In this document: one piece after another, positions 35,547 through 43,612 of the stretch | Layout of the letters: every line of letters starts with the position of its first letter | How positions within the stretch are numbered: the stretch's first letter is position 1 | Assembly (NCBI RefSeq): GCF_000308475.2 | Contig: NZ_BAFT02000024.1 | Span: 39,715-103,714, forward strand | Source of the DNA: Nocardia brasiliensis NBRC 14402 | Lineage (GTDB): Bacteria > Actinomycetota > Actinomycetes > Mycobacteriales > Mycobacteriaceae | Length of the DNA: 64,000 bases | Reading direction: 5' to 3' | Notes under the pieces: generated by a model | What the model was told of the DNA's origin: nothing | The model's input: only the letters and a program-made list of their open reading frames with translations | The model's database searches: none | Position numbers and translations under genes: made by a program

Positions 35547-36248
35547 GTGCACGTCGAACCTGCGGTGATCAACTATGCGATGCTTGGGTTCGTGCACCTT
35601 CGGCTTCCATTCATGGGCCCGTTCGCTCGTCAGCTCGGTTTCCCGACCGGTTGGTGGGGCCGCCAGATCACCAACGGGCTCAACATTTTCAACCGGGCGG
35701 TCATCGACGGCTCGATCGCAGCGTTGGCAGCACGCCCCGGTGAGCACATCGCTGACATCGGGTTCGGTGGCGGCCACGGGCTGCGGATATTGCTCGACCA
35801 GGTCCATGAGAAAGGCTGCGTGTTCGGTATCGATCCGTCGTCCACGGTGATCGCCACGGCACAGAAGCGGTTCGAGGAAGTCCTCGAGCAGAAGCGATTG
35901 CAGTTGATCCAGGCGCCGATGCGTGAAATGCCTTTCGAGGACGGTGTTCTCGACGGCATTGCGACGGTCAACACCATCTACTACATCCCGGACGACGAAC
36001 TCGCAACGTCGCTGTGTGAGCTCGGGCGAGTGTTGCGACCAGGTGGCCGTCTGGTGGTCGGAGCCGCAGACCCGTCCTACATCGAGGCCGCGCCGTGGCG
36101 CGACGGCCTGATCAACCGGCCGGCCGTACAGGTCGTCGACTTCATACAGCGGGCGGGATTCACCGTGCACGAGGATCGTCGGATCGGCGAGTCCGAGCGC
36201 GCATTCCATGTTTATGTCGCCAGCACGCCGACCGCTACTGGTTGCTGA
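35547..36248 (+). CDS. Class I SAM-dependent methyltransferase
   Basis: 233 residues from GTG 35547 (GGAGGT 6 bases upstream). Motif I IADIGFGGGHGLRILL, GCVFGIDPSST (acidic ribose contact), MREMPFEDGVLDGIATVNTI (motif for the adenine pocket) and LGRVLRPGGRLVVG. An N-terminal ~55-residue cap (FMGPFARQLGFPTGWWGRQI) probably shapes the acceptor site. Substrate unknown. Confidence 0.88.
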   Translation: MHVEPAVINYAMLGFVHLRLPFMGPFARQLGFPTGWWGRQITNGLNIFNRAVIDGSIAALAARPGEHIADIGFGGGHGLRILLDQVHEKGCVFGIDPSSTVIATAQKRFEEVLEQKRLQLIQAPMREMPFEDGVLDGIATVNTIYYIPDDELATSLCELGRVLRPGGRLVVGAADPSYIEAAPWRDGLINRPAVQVVDFIQRAGFTVHEDRRIGESERAFHVYVASTPTATGC

Positions 36249-36546
36249 GTAGTACCGGTCGCGCGCGGCATCGACCGTTCAGCCGACAAGAAACATCGCT
36301 GGGGGCCGCCGATCAGGGACCGGGAGGGCTGGGCTGGCGTCGCGTGACTAGACTCGGATGTTGCGTCGTGGTTGAAAACACAGCCGCGCATGCGCCCTGA
36401 CGGCGGACTCGGGTGGACCCACCCCTGTCGCGTCCGGTGCATCGCATTGTCTTGTGCCCACGGTCGCGGAGGGGATCTGCGCCGGTCGGGTATGAGTCGT
36501 GCGGGCGGCGGGGCGCGGTGCTCGGTACTGTCAGAAAGGCCGTCTA
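36249..36546. other. Gene-free region upstream of the partner-switching operon
   Basis: About 300 bases. It contains the tight inverted repeat GGGTGGACCCACCC near 36412-36425 and no plausible gene. It should hold the operon promoter, but I cannot place it confidently. Confidence 0.4.
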
Positions 36547-36912
36547 GTGCGTCATGAAGACCAACTGCCCGGTTTCGCGGTCGACGTTGTTGCCAAGGGC
36601 GCGGCGATCGTCGTGGTCGTCGCCGGGGAAGTCGACATTTATACGGCGCCGCGGATGGCGGAGGCGCTGGAGCAGGCTGTCACCCACGCAGCGCGACCGC
36701 TGGTCGTCGACCTGTCCGCAGTGAAATTTTTCGACTCTTCGGGATTGAACGTGCTGCTGCGTGGCATGCAAGCGACAGCGGAGTTGCGTGTGGTGGCCTC
36801 GCCGGTCGTGCGACGGCTGGTCGAAGTCACCGGGTTGACGACAGTGCTGCGGATATTCGACCGCGTCGACGACGCGATCACCGCCACCGGTGACACCAGC
36901 GATCATCGGTGA
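36547..36912 (+). CDS. STAS-domain anti-anti-sigma factor
   Basis: 121 residues from GTG 36547 (AAAGG 7 bases upstream). Single STAS domain: VVVVAGEVDIYTAPRMAEAL, VVDLSAVKFFDSSGLNVLLR with the phosphorylatable Ser in DSSGL, and RRLVEVTGLTTVLRIFD. It would bind the anti-sigma kinase encoded next and, when dephosphorylated, free the sigma factor. Overlaps that gene by 4 bases (GTGA). Confidence 0.93.
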   Translation: MRHEDQLPGFAVDVVAKGAAIVVVVAGEVDIYTAPRMAEALEQAVTHAARPLVVDLSAVKFFDSSGLNVLLRGMQATAELRVVASPVVRRLVEVTGLTTVLRIFDRVDDAITATGDTSDHR

Positions 36913-37403
36913 GCGGACGAGACACGAACGAACGGACGAGGTCAGCGTTGGACGGTTTGCACCAGGGAGTTCCGTCACTCCAGCTCGAGTTCAGCGCGGT
37001 GGCCGAGGAGCTGGGCCGGGTGCGCGAGGCGTTGCGGTCGTGGCTGGCGCAGACCGGTATCGAGCAGCGCTTCGCCTACGATTTGCTGCTGGCCGTGAAC
37101 GAGGCGTGCTCCAACTCGATCGAGCACGGCCACGGCGGTGACGGTGGGCCGATCACGCTTCGGGCCGGCGTGGACACGGTGATTCGGGTGGTCGTGTCGG
37201 ATACCGGGCACTGGCTGGACCGCCCGCCGGACCGGACGACGGACCGCGGGCGCGGTCTCGCGATGATGCGCGCGCTGGTGCCCGATACCCGCGTCACTTC
37301 CGACGAGTCGGGTACCACGGTCGAATTCGTCGCACCGCGCGGTGCCGCGACCGTGCCGCGTGATACCGATCAGGAAGGTTTCGATCGAGCCGGCCTGCGG
37401 TAA
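36909..37403 (+). CDS. Anti-sigma factor kinase (RsbW-like HATPase)
   Basis: 164 residues. HATPase_c_2 domain with N-box LLAVNEACSNSIEHGHGG, G1 VSDTGHWLDRPP and G2 RGRGLAMMRALV. Predicted to bind a sigma factor and to phosphorylate the STAS partner upstream. No sigma factor gene lies in the window, so its client is encoded elsewhere. Confidence 0.92.
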   Translation: MSGRDTNERTRSALDGLHQGVPSLQLEFSAVAEELGRVREALRSWLAQTGIEQRFAYDLLLAVNEACSNSIEHGHGGDGGPITLRAGVDTVIRVVVSDTGHWLDRPPDRTTDRGRGLAMMRALVPDTRVTSDESGTTVEFVAPRGAATVPRDTDQEGFDRAGLR

Positions 37404-37448
37404 GCCAGCCGGACCGGTGCGGCCGCGTCGTCATTCTTTGGAGGAGAT

Positions 37449-39110
37449 TTGCTGGAGGAGTCGGTCGACGTGGCGCATCCGGTCGGGGATCCGTTGCCCG
37501 CGCTCGAGTACCGCGCTCGATTGTCGACGGTGCCGTATCCGGCGCTGATCGCCGACCCCGCGGGGATCGTCGTGGCGACCAGTCCCGGAGTGCGCGATCT
37601 GCCGGTTGCCCTCGCCACGGGTGCGCGGCTCGAGGACACCGCGCTGCACTGGTTGTCGGAGACGCACAGTGCTCTGGCCGCGGGGACGGCCACGTCGAGC
37701 GCGGTGGTGCCGGGACAGCTGGGCGACCAGCCGGTCGAAGCGCACGCCACGCCCCTGGCCGATCGGTCGGTGGTCTGGTGGCTGGTCGAAGACGACGCCC
37801 GATCGTTGCGCCGAGCACACGCGGCGCTGCACGAAGAACGGGAGCGGACCGCGTTCCTCGCCGAGACATCGGACATGCTGCTGGCGTCGTTGAACGTCGA
37901 ACGCTGTATGGAAGCGACGGTGCGGATGGCGGCCCGCCATATCGCGGATGCCGCCGTGCTGGTGGCCCCGGCCGTCGGCGCCCGGCTGCCGATCACCTAC
38001 TGCTGTTCCGGCGATCGGGTGAGCCACCACACCATCGAGGAAGATCCGGCCACCGTGGCGGGGCTCAGCGAGGCGCTGCGCGGATTCCCGCCCGTGCCGT
38101 CCCGCTGGATCGACTCCACCACGTTGCCGAACTGGCTTGTGCCCGAGGGTTTTCCGGGCCCGGTCGGTTCGGTCGTGATCACCCCGCTGCCCGGCCACGG
38201 GGTGCCCGCGGGCGCGCTGGTGCTGTTGCGTCGCACCGGCGAGCAGGCGTTCAGCGAACGGGACGAGGTGTTCGCGCAGCTGTTCGCCGCGCGGGCGGGC
38301 GGCGCGTTGTCCGCGGCCCGGCTCTATGCCGAGCAGGCGAGCATCACCGGTGCGTTGATGCGCGAGCTGCTCCCGCCGCGACTACATCGGATGGACGGCA
38401 TCGAACTGGCCGGCGGCTATCGGGCCGCGGAAAACCACGAGATCATCGGCGGGGACTTCTACGACGTGCATCCGGCGGTGACACCCGATGGGGAATCGCT
38501 CGTCGTGCTGGGCGATGTATGCGGCAAAGGCCTGGAAGCCGCCATTCTCACCGGGAAGATCCGTAACACCTTGCACGCGTTGGTCTCCATGGCCGAGGAT
38601 CACGAGCGCGTGCTGAATCTGCTCAACAGCGCGCTGTTGTCTGCCGGGCCGACCCGTTTCGCGACGTTGGTGCTGGCGTCGCTGCGGCGCGACGACGCCG
38701 GGGTGCGCCTGCGGTTGACCTGTGGCGGTCACCTGCCACCGCTGATCGTGCGATGCGACGGCACGGTGGAAAAGGTTGCGACACAAGGACAATTGGTCGG
38801 CGTGCTGCCTCGCGTCAGTGCGACCACGGTGACCACGGTGCTGGCGCCGGAAGAGACCTGCCTGCTCTATACCGACGGAGTCACCGAGGCGCGCGGCGGC
38901 CCGTTGGGCGCGGACATGTTCGGCGAGGAACGGCTTGCGGCAGCCCTGTCCGACTGTGCGGGGATGCCTGCCGATGCCGTCGTCGAGCACATTCGCATGC
39001 GCGTGGCCCACTGGGTGGGCCAACGTCAGCACGACGACATCGCGGTAGTCGCGATCACCGCGCCACGCCGCGTCCGCGCCGCCGGCGGCGACCGTGTGAG
39101 CGCCGCGTGA
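37449..39110 (+). CDS. PAS/GAF-SpoIIE serine phosphatase (RsbU-like)
   Basis: 553 residues from TTG 37449; GTG 37470 has an equally good GGAGGAG site. A PAS-like fold (about 20-115: VPYPALIADPAGIVVATSPG), a coiled helix with ERERTAFLAETSDMLLASL, a GAF-like domain (~150-300), then a PP2C/SpoIIE phosphatase domain (~320-535) with metal sites IIGGDFYDV, LGDVCGKGLEAAIL, LYTDGVTEAR and QRQHDDIAVVAI. It should dephosphorylate the STAS protein in response to the PAS/GAF signal. Its stop overlaps the next start by 4 bases. Confidence 0.92.
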   Translation: MLEESVDVAHPVGDPLPALEYRARLSTVPYPALIADPAGIVVATSPGVRDLPVALATGARLEDTALHWLSETHSALAAGTATSSAVVPGQLGDQPVEAHATPLADRSVVWWLVEDDARSLRRAHAALHEERERTAFLAETSDMLLASLNVERCMEATVRMAARHIADAAVLVAPAVGARLPITYCCSGDRVSHHTIEEDPATVAGLSEALRGFPPVPSRWIDSTTLPNWLVPEGFPGPVGSVVITPLPGHGVPAGALVLLRRTGEQAFSERDEVFAQLFAARAGGALSAARLYAEQASITGALMRELLPPRLHRMDGIELAGGYRAAENHEIIGGDFYDVHPAVTPDGESLVVLGDVCGKGLEAAILTGKIRNTLHALVSMAEDHERVLNLLNSALLSAGPTRFATLVLASLRRDDAGVRLRLTCGGHLPPLIVRCDGTVEKVATQGQLVGVLPRVSATTVTTVLAPEETCLLYTDGVTEARGGPLGADMFGEERLAAALSDCAGMPADAVVEHIRMRVAHWVGQRQHDDIAVVAITAPRRVRAAGGDRVSAA

Positions 39111-40189
39111 CCCTGGACCCCGTGCCGGTCACCGAACTGCGAGATCGCCTGTGGGACGCCGTTTCCGGACGAGACGAGTACGCGGCCGCGGATCTCGTGC
39201 TGGCGGCCGTAGACGCGGGCCTGAGTCCGGAGCAGGTGCTGCTGGAGGTGATCGCGCCGGTGCAGTTGCGCGTCGGGACGGAATGGGCGGCGAACCGGAT
39301 CACCGTCGCGCAGGAGCACGCCGCCACCGCGATCAACGATCGCGTCATCGCGGCACTCGCCCATCATCCGGCCAGCAGGCCGACGACGGCAGCGGGTCGT
39401 GTCACGATCGCCTGCGTCGACGGGGAATGGCACGCGTTGCCCGCCCGGCTCGTCGCCGAGGTGCTGCGGCTGCGCGGCTGGCAGGTGGATTTCCTCGGCG
39501 CGCAGGTGCCCACGCACCACCTGGTCGCCCACCTGCATCAGCACAATCCGGTGGCGGTGGCGCTGTCCTCGTCGCTGCCGACTCGGCTGCCCGCCGCGCA
39601 CGCCGCCATCACGGCGTGTCAGGCCACCGGCGTGCCGGTGCTGGTGGGCGGGGCGGCATTCGGGCCGGATGGGCGCTACGCCCGGTTGCTCGGCGCGGAC
39701 GCGTGGGCGCCGGACGCACCGGCCGCGGCCGATTGCCTCGATCGCGGGCTGCGACGTACCGGCGGCGGCACCGCCGTGCTGGCGCACCTGGCTGACCAGG
39801 AGTACACGATGGTCGCCCGCAGTGCACCGCAATTGGTCGGGGCCACGGTGGCCGAACTGGAGAACCGCTTTCCGCCCATGCGGTCCTACTCCGGTCCGCA
39901 ACGGGACCGCACCGTCGAAGACATCGCGCACATCGTCGACTTCCTGGCCGCCGGGCTGTACGCCGACGACAGTGACCTGTTCCGAAACTTCATCGTGTGG
40001 ACCGCCGAAATCCTCACCGCCCGTGGTGTTCCTACGGTGTCCCTGCAGGTAACCCTCGAGGTCTTGACCGGTGCGTTGCAGGACTTCCCCCGTGCACGCC
40101 GCCTGCTCGCCGAGGCCGCTGCGGCGCTCCGCGCCGAAACGACGAGCACCGACGATATGACCACAGCCGCGCCGTCCGCCGGGGTGTGA
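39107..40189 (+). CDS. B12-binding protein with CarH-type light-sensor motif
   Basis: 360 residues from GTG 39107 (GTGA overlap). A helical B12-binding-2 cap at ~10-85 contains W60-x9-E70-H71 (TEWAANRITVAQEHAATA), the W-x9-EH signature of adenosylcobalamin photoreceptors of the CarH/LitR type. The Rossmann B12 domain follows with DGEWHALPARLV, giving His109 as likely lower ligand (E-x-H form). Residues ~235-345 are a helical domain of unknown role. There is no MerR DNA-binding domain, unlike CarH. Coupled to a SpoIIE phosphatase and STAS/anti-sigma genes, it probably feeds light or B12 status into partner switching (inference). Confidence 0.85.
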   Translation: MTLDPVPVTELRDRLWDAVSGRDEYAAADLVLAAVDAGLSPEQVLLEVIAPVQLRVGTEWAANRITVAQEHAATAINDRVIAALAHHPASRPTTAAGRVTIACVDGEWHALPARLVAEVLRLRGWQVDFLGAQVPTHHLVAHLHQHNPVAVALSSSLPTRLPAAHAAITACQATGVPVLVGGAAFGPDGRYARLLGADAWAPDAPAAADCLDRGLRRTGGGTAVLAHLADQEYTMVARSAPQLVGATVAELENRFPPMRSYSGPQRDRTVEDIAHIVDFLAAGLYADDSDLFRNFIVWTAEILTARGVPTVSLQVTLEVLTGALQDFPRARRLLAEAAAALRAETTSTDDMTTAAPSAGV

Positions 40190-40221
40190 CCCTCGCGGAT
40201 GTCTGCGTGTGGCAATAGCCA

Positions 40222-40238
40222 CTATGTTGCTAACATTG
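40222..40238. promoter_or_regulatory. Inverted repeat CTATGTT-GCT-AACATTG
   Basis: A 5-base perfect inverted repeat (ATGTT-3-AACAT), extending to 7 bases with one mismatch, in the 116-base gap before the secreted-protein gene. It overlaps TATGTT, a possible -10 element. Candidate operator. Confidence 0.4.
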
Positions 40239-40255
40239 CGAGGCGGGTAGACGAT

Positions 40256-40279
40256 GATCACGTTGTGATCGCCGATCAC
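40256..40279. promoter_or_regulatory. Three alternating GATCAC half-sites (overlapping palindromes)
   Basis: GATCAC-GTT-GTGATC-GCC-GATCAC: the central GTGATC pairs with either neighbour across a 3-base spacer, forming two overlapping perfect palindromes. It ends 26 bases before the start of the secreted-protein gene, so a bound protein would block transcription or translation initiation. Confidence 0.5.
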
Positions 40280-40305
40280 GGTTGATGAACCGAGGAGGAT
40301 TTTCG

Positions 40306-40635
40306 ATGAAACGTGCCGCAATGCTGCTCGCCGCCGTGGCGGGCATCTCCGTTCCCGTGGTGTCGATGGCCGGGGGAGCGGCCCTGACGCCGACCGCGGC
40401 TGCCTATCCGGTCGGCCCCTGGGGCGTGGACGGGTGCAACGGCAAGGCGCCGGACCAATGCCCGTTCAGTCCGTCGGAAGACGGCCTGACCTGGGCCTGG
40501 CACGGCGATGCCTGGAATTACGACAAGACCGGCGCGTTCGTCTGCATGTCGTCACAATTCTGGTGCAACCCGGTGATGTCCGTCGTGCGTGCGTTGCCGC
40601 CGACCCCGATCGGCTCCTGGATCCACCCGTCCTGA
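40306..40635 (+). CDS. Small secreted protein, Trp/Cys-rich
   Basis: 109 residues from ATG 40306 with a strong GAGGAGG site. Signal peptide 1-33 (AAMLLAAVAGISVPVVSMAG...TAAAYP). The ~75-residue mature part has four Cys (DGCNGKAPDQCPF, FVCMSSQFWCNPV) and several Trp, consistent with two disulfides. Family unknown to me; similar small exported proteins are common in Nocardia. Confidence 0.75.
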   Translation: MKRAAMLLAAVAGISVPVVSMAGGAALTPTAAAYPVGPWGVDGCNGKAPDQCPFSPSEDGLTWAWHGDAWNYDKTGAFVCMSSQFWCNPVMSVVRALPPTPIGSWIHPS

Positions 40636-40712
40636 CCGACTCGGCGGCCGGGCGGCTCGCTGCTCGGCCGCGGCGTTCGACCTCGGTGGCTGATCGACAG
40701 AAAGCGGCGGCA

Positions 40713-41611
40713 ATGCAGTTCGGTGTCTCAATCCCCAATTTCGGCGCGGCGGTCTCGGGTGAACGACTGGCCGAATGGGGTTCGGGTTGTGAACGTCTCG
40801 GCTTCGATCTCGCGATGGTCACCGACCATCTGGCGCAACCCGCCGATGTGCGGCGGGCGTATCCGGAGGACTTCTACGAAAGCTTCGCCACACTGGCCTA
40901 TCTCGCCGCGCTCACTCGAACGATCAAGGTGGGCACACCGCTCGGGCCATCGCCACGATCGACCAACTCAGTGGCGGCAGAGTCGTTTTCGGTATCGGCG
41001 TCGGCGGCGCCGAGTTCGAGCACCGCGCGCTCGGTGTCGACTTTCGCCGTCGCGGTGCCATCGCGGACGAATACCTGAGCGTCATCACCCAACTCTGGCG
41101 CGGCGAAAGCACCGGCTTCGCAGGCGAATTCGTCACTTTCGACGACGTCTTGGCGACGCCGTCGCCCGCCCAGCGCGGCGGGCCGCCCATTTGGGTGGGC
41201 GGCAGCGCCGCACCTGCCCTCCGTCGAGCCGTGGACCACGACGGCGTATGGCATCCCACCTTTCCCACCCTGGCGAGCTTGGACAGCGGCATGCGCACCG
41301 CGAATACGCTTGCCGCCGAGCGTGGTACGCGTCCACCCGGCATCGCGCCCCGGATCCGGCTCGCGATCCAGGCCGAGCCCGCACCCGAACCGGACCGTCC
41401 GCTGGGCGTGGGCTCGGTCGATCAGATCGCCGCCGATCTGCGCGATCTGGCCGACCGGGCGATCACCGGTGTCGTCTTCGACCCGGTGCGCCACCCGTTC
41501 ATGCCGAACGCGCCCGAGTCGCGCACGGTCGCCGAGGACAACCGCGCCTGGGACGCGATCGAACAGCTCGCTGCCGAGATCATCGACACCCGCGCGCACA
41601 GCCTCCGCTGA
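40713..41611 (+). pseudogene. Frameshifted LLM-class F420-dependent oxidoreductase
   Basis: From ATG 40713 one frame reads MQFGVSIPNFGAAVSGERLA to TRTIKVGTPLG, the N-terminal third of an LLM enzyme. At about 40941-40946 the homology jumps to another frame, which reads AIATIDQLSGGRVVFGIGVG, EFEHRALGVDFRRRGAIADE, GGPPIWVGGSAAPALRRAVD and ends at TGA 41611. Relative to the family about 13-17 residues of the LPYRNP-type strand are missing at the break. This is a small out-of-frame deletion: a pseudogene, unless it is an assembly error. Confidence 0.8.
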
Positions 41612-41697
41612 TCCCTCCGCACACGCTCCACCGCAACGGTTCTCGTTCTGACGAAACGGCTATGGCAGGTCATCCACGGCATCGAGTGACGGTCGCG

Positions 41698-42219
41698 TCA
41701 GCGGGCGGCGCGCATCCGTTCGATCCGGTCCAGCACGGCTTCGAGCGCGTCGTCGAACTCGGCGGCGCTGTGGTCCTGAGAAAGCTTGGGCTGCAAGCGG
41801 AACAGGTTCGGGAAGCCGGTCAGTCCGTCGTCGCGTGACCGGTGCAGTTCCGTCGCGGCCGGACCTTGCGCGGCGACCTGTAGCAGCAGCTGCCCGAGTA
41901 GGAAGGTCGTGTACGAGCGGTAGGCGTTGACCGCGGCGTCATCGTCGAAGCCGTACGCCAGCAACGTGTTCAGGAACGTCTCCATCCACCGCAGGCTGCC
42001 CAGCGGGGGCCGCACCCACGGTGCCTGCGCCGGAGCCGTCGCCGCGAGCGGGAACAGTTCCGGATGGTCCAACGCGACCTGACGCACCCCGTGCGCCAGC
42101 CGCACCAGAAAGTCCTGCCAGTTGTCCGACGATGAGGCGTCGATCAGGCACCTGTCGATCACATCGCCGGTCTCGGTGGCACGCCCGTCGACGGAGCCAT
42201 GACCGCACATTCGACACAA
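41698..42219 (-). pseudogene. TetR/AcrR C-terminal domain lacking its DNA-binding domain (duplicate)
   Basis: 173 residues from TTG 42219. From NWQDFLVRLAHGVRQVALDH to the end it is nearly identical to the full-length TetR protein at 42377-43117, on the opposite strand. The first ~35 residues (MCRMCGHGSVDGRATETGDV...) have no helix-turn-helix and no similarity to the paralogue's N-terminus. It is therefore a truncated inverted duplicate. It may be dead, or it may still dimerise with the intact TetR and act as a trans-inhibitor. Confidence 0.75.
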
Positions 42220-42232
42220 TGTAGCTGGCGAC

Positions 42233-42247
42233 GTTTACCTTGTAAAC
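42233..42247. promoter_or_regulatory. Palindromic operator GTTTAC-CTT-GTAAAC
   Basis: A perfect 6-base inverted repeat with 3-base spacer between the truncated and the intact TetR genes, typical in size for a TetR operator. A similar site (11 of 15 positions) occurs before the STAS gene at 43138-43152. Confidence 0.6.
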
Positions 42248-42376
42248 TGTGCAGGTCAGCGGCGGGATGGACACGGCGGCGGGTGTCGTTGCCGTTGCGC
42301 ACTTGGGTAGTGGGTCGAGGGTGAAATAGTCTGGCCGTTGGTCTTGCTTCAACGCGTGCAGTGAGGGGAAGTCCCG

Positions 42377-43117
42377 GTGGACGAACATCACGACGATCGC
42401 GTAGAGGATTTGGCGACGGTGCCGGACTCTCGCGACTCGGAGTCGAGCGAGCGCGATGAATCGCGGGCACCGTTGAGTCGCCGCCTGATCCTCGAGCTGG
42501 CCATCGAGCTCGTCGATCAGGAGGGGCTGCACAAGTTGACCATGCGCCGGCTCGGTTCGGCGTGCGGTGTGGAAGCGATGGCGCTGTATCGATACGTGCA
42601 CAGTCGTGAGGACTTGCTCAGCGGGATGGTCGACCTGCTCATCGACGACCTGCATGCCGACCAGCTCGCCGCCCGCAGGCAGGAAGACGGCTGGCAGGAT
42701 TTCCTGGTGCGCCTCGCCCACGGGGTACGGCAGATCGCGTCGGATCATCCGGAACTGTTCCCGCTGGCCGCCACTCGTCCGCCCGAGGCGCCGTGGGTGC
42801 GTCCGCCGCTGCGGAGCCTGCGCTGGATGGAGACGTTTCTCGATACCCTGTTGTCCTACGGTTTCGATGACGACGCGGCTGTCGGCGCCTACCGCTCGTA
42901 CACGACCTTCCTGCTCGGGCAGTTGCTGCTGGAGGTCGCCGCGCGAGCGCCGATGCCCGGCCCCGAGCCGGAGCGCGCGCCGGCCGGTTCGCTGGCAGAA
43001 TTCCCGCATTTGTTCCGGTTGCAGCCCAAACTTTCCCAGGACCACAGCGCCGCGGAGTTCGAGGAGGCCCTCGAAGCGCTGCTGGACCGGCTCGAACACA
43101 CGCTCACCACGGACTGA
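42377..43117 (+). CDS. TetR/AcrR family regulator with TetR_C_1-like domain
   Basis: 246 residues from GTG 42377 (GAGGGGAAG upstream). Acidic N-terminal tail of ~33 residues, then helix-turn-helix LSRRLILELAIELVDQEGLH, TMRRLGSACGVEAMALYRYV, and a C-terminal domain with WQDFLVRLAHGVRQIASDHP and YRSYTTFLLGQLLLEVAAR. It lies between the palindrome at 42233 and the STAS gene, whose upstream region carries a related site, so both are likely targets. Confidence 0.92.
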   Translation: MDEHHDDRVEDLATVPDSRDSESSERDESRAPLSRRLILELAIELVDQEGLHKLTMRRLGSACGVEAMALYRYVHSREDLLSGMVDLLIDDLHADQLAARRQEDGWQDFLVRLAHGVRQIASDHPELFPLAATRPPEAPWVRPPLRSLRWMETFLDTLLSYGFDDDAAVGAYRSYTTFLLGQLLLEVAARAPMPGPEPERAPAGSLAEFPHLFRLQPKLSQDHSAAEFEEALEALLDRLEHTLTTD

Positions 43118-43137
43118 CGCGGACCCGGTGCGGGCGA

Positions 43138-43152
43138 GGATACAATGTAAAC
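43138..43152 (+). promoter_or_regulatory. Second TetR-type site overlapping a -10 element
   Basis: GGATACAATGTAAAC matches the palindrome at 42233 at 11 of 15 positions and contains TACAAT, a good -10 hexamer, 14 bases before GTG 43160. A bound TetR protein here would cover the promoter of the STAS gene. Confidence 0.45.
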
Positions 43153-43159
43153 TCACCCC

Positions 43160-43612
43160 GTGACCGACTACGAGCCAGGGATACCGACGCCGGAGCGAAC
43201 TGCACGTCCCGCTGGGACCTGGCTGACGACCGCCCGCGAAATGCTCGACGGCGTGGCCGTCGTGCGGGTCGGCGGCGAGATCGACGTGCTGACCGCGCCG
43301 AAGTTGGCCACCGCCATCGACGACGCGCAAACCACTGATACGCCGCACGGTCTCATCGTGGACCTGTCCGAAGTGACCTTCATGGCCTCATCGGGCCTGA
43401 CCGTGCTGGCGGCCGGCGCGCAACCGAACCCGCGTGGCACGCGACTGGTCGTGGTAGCAAGTCATCCCGCGACGTTGCGGCCGATGCAGCTGACCGGCTT
43501 GACCGACCTGTTGAGCGTCTACCCGACGATCGCCGAGGCACGTGCGGCGCTGCGTCCCACGCATACCGAGCCAGCCGAAGACCGACATAGCCAAGCCGAA
43601 CAGTCCGGCTAA
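43160..43612 (+). CDS. STAS-domain anti-anti-sigma factor (second)
   Basis: 150 residues from GTG 43160. STAS domain ~25-135: VAVVRVGGEIDVLTAPKLAT, IVDLSEVTFMASSGLTVLAA with the phosphorylatable Ser in ASSGL, and LTGLTDLLSVYPT. The C-terminal tail is Glu/Gln-rich. It is convergent with, and overlaps by 4 bases, the anti-sigma kinase gene at 43609, its probable partner. Confidence 0.92.
   Translation: MTDYEPGIPTPERTARPAGTWLTTAREMLDGVAVVRVGGEIDVLTAPKLATAIDDAQTTDTPHGLIVDLSEVTFMASSGLTVLAAGAQPNPRGTRLVVVASHPATLRPMQLTGLTDLLSVYPTIAEARAALRPTHTEPAEDRHSQAEQSG

Noticed and set aside
35367..36209. 485-residue version of the GNAT protein
   Set aside because: The extra N-terminus is antisense to the methyltransferase gene; GTG 35366 has an AGGAGGT site.
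35547..36248. Methyltransferase as the missing FkbG of the extender pathway
   Set aside because: It is 15 kb away from the cluster, separated by unrelated operons, and lacks FkbG-like features. Methylation of hydroxymalonyl-ACP is not supported by the window.
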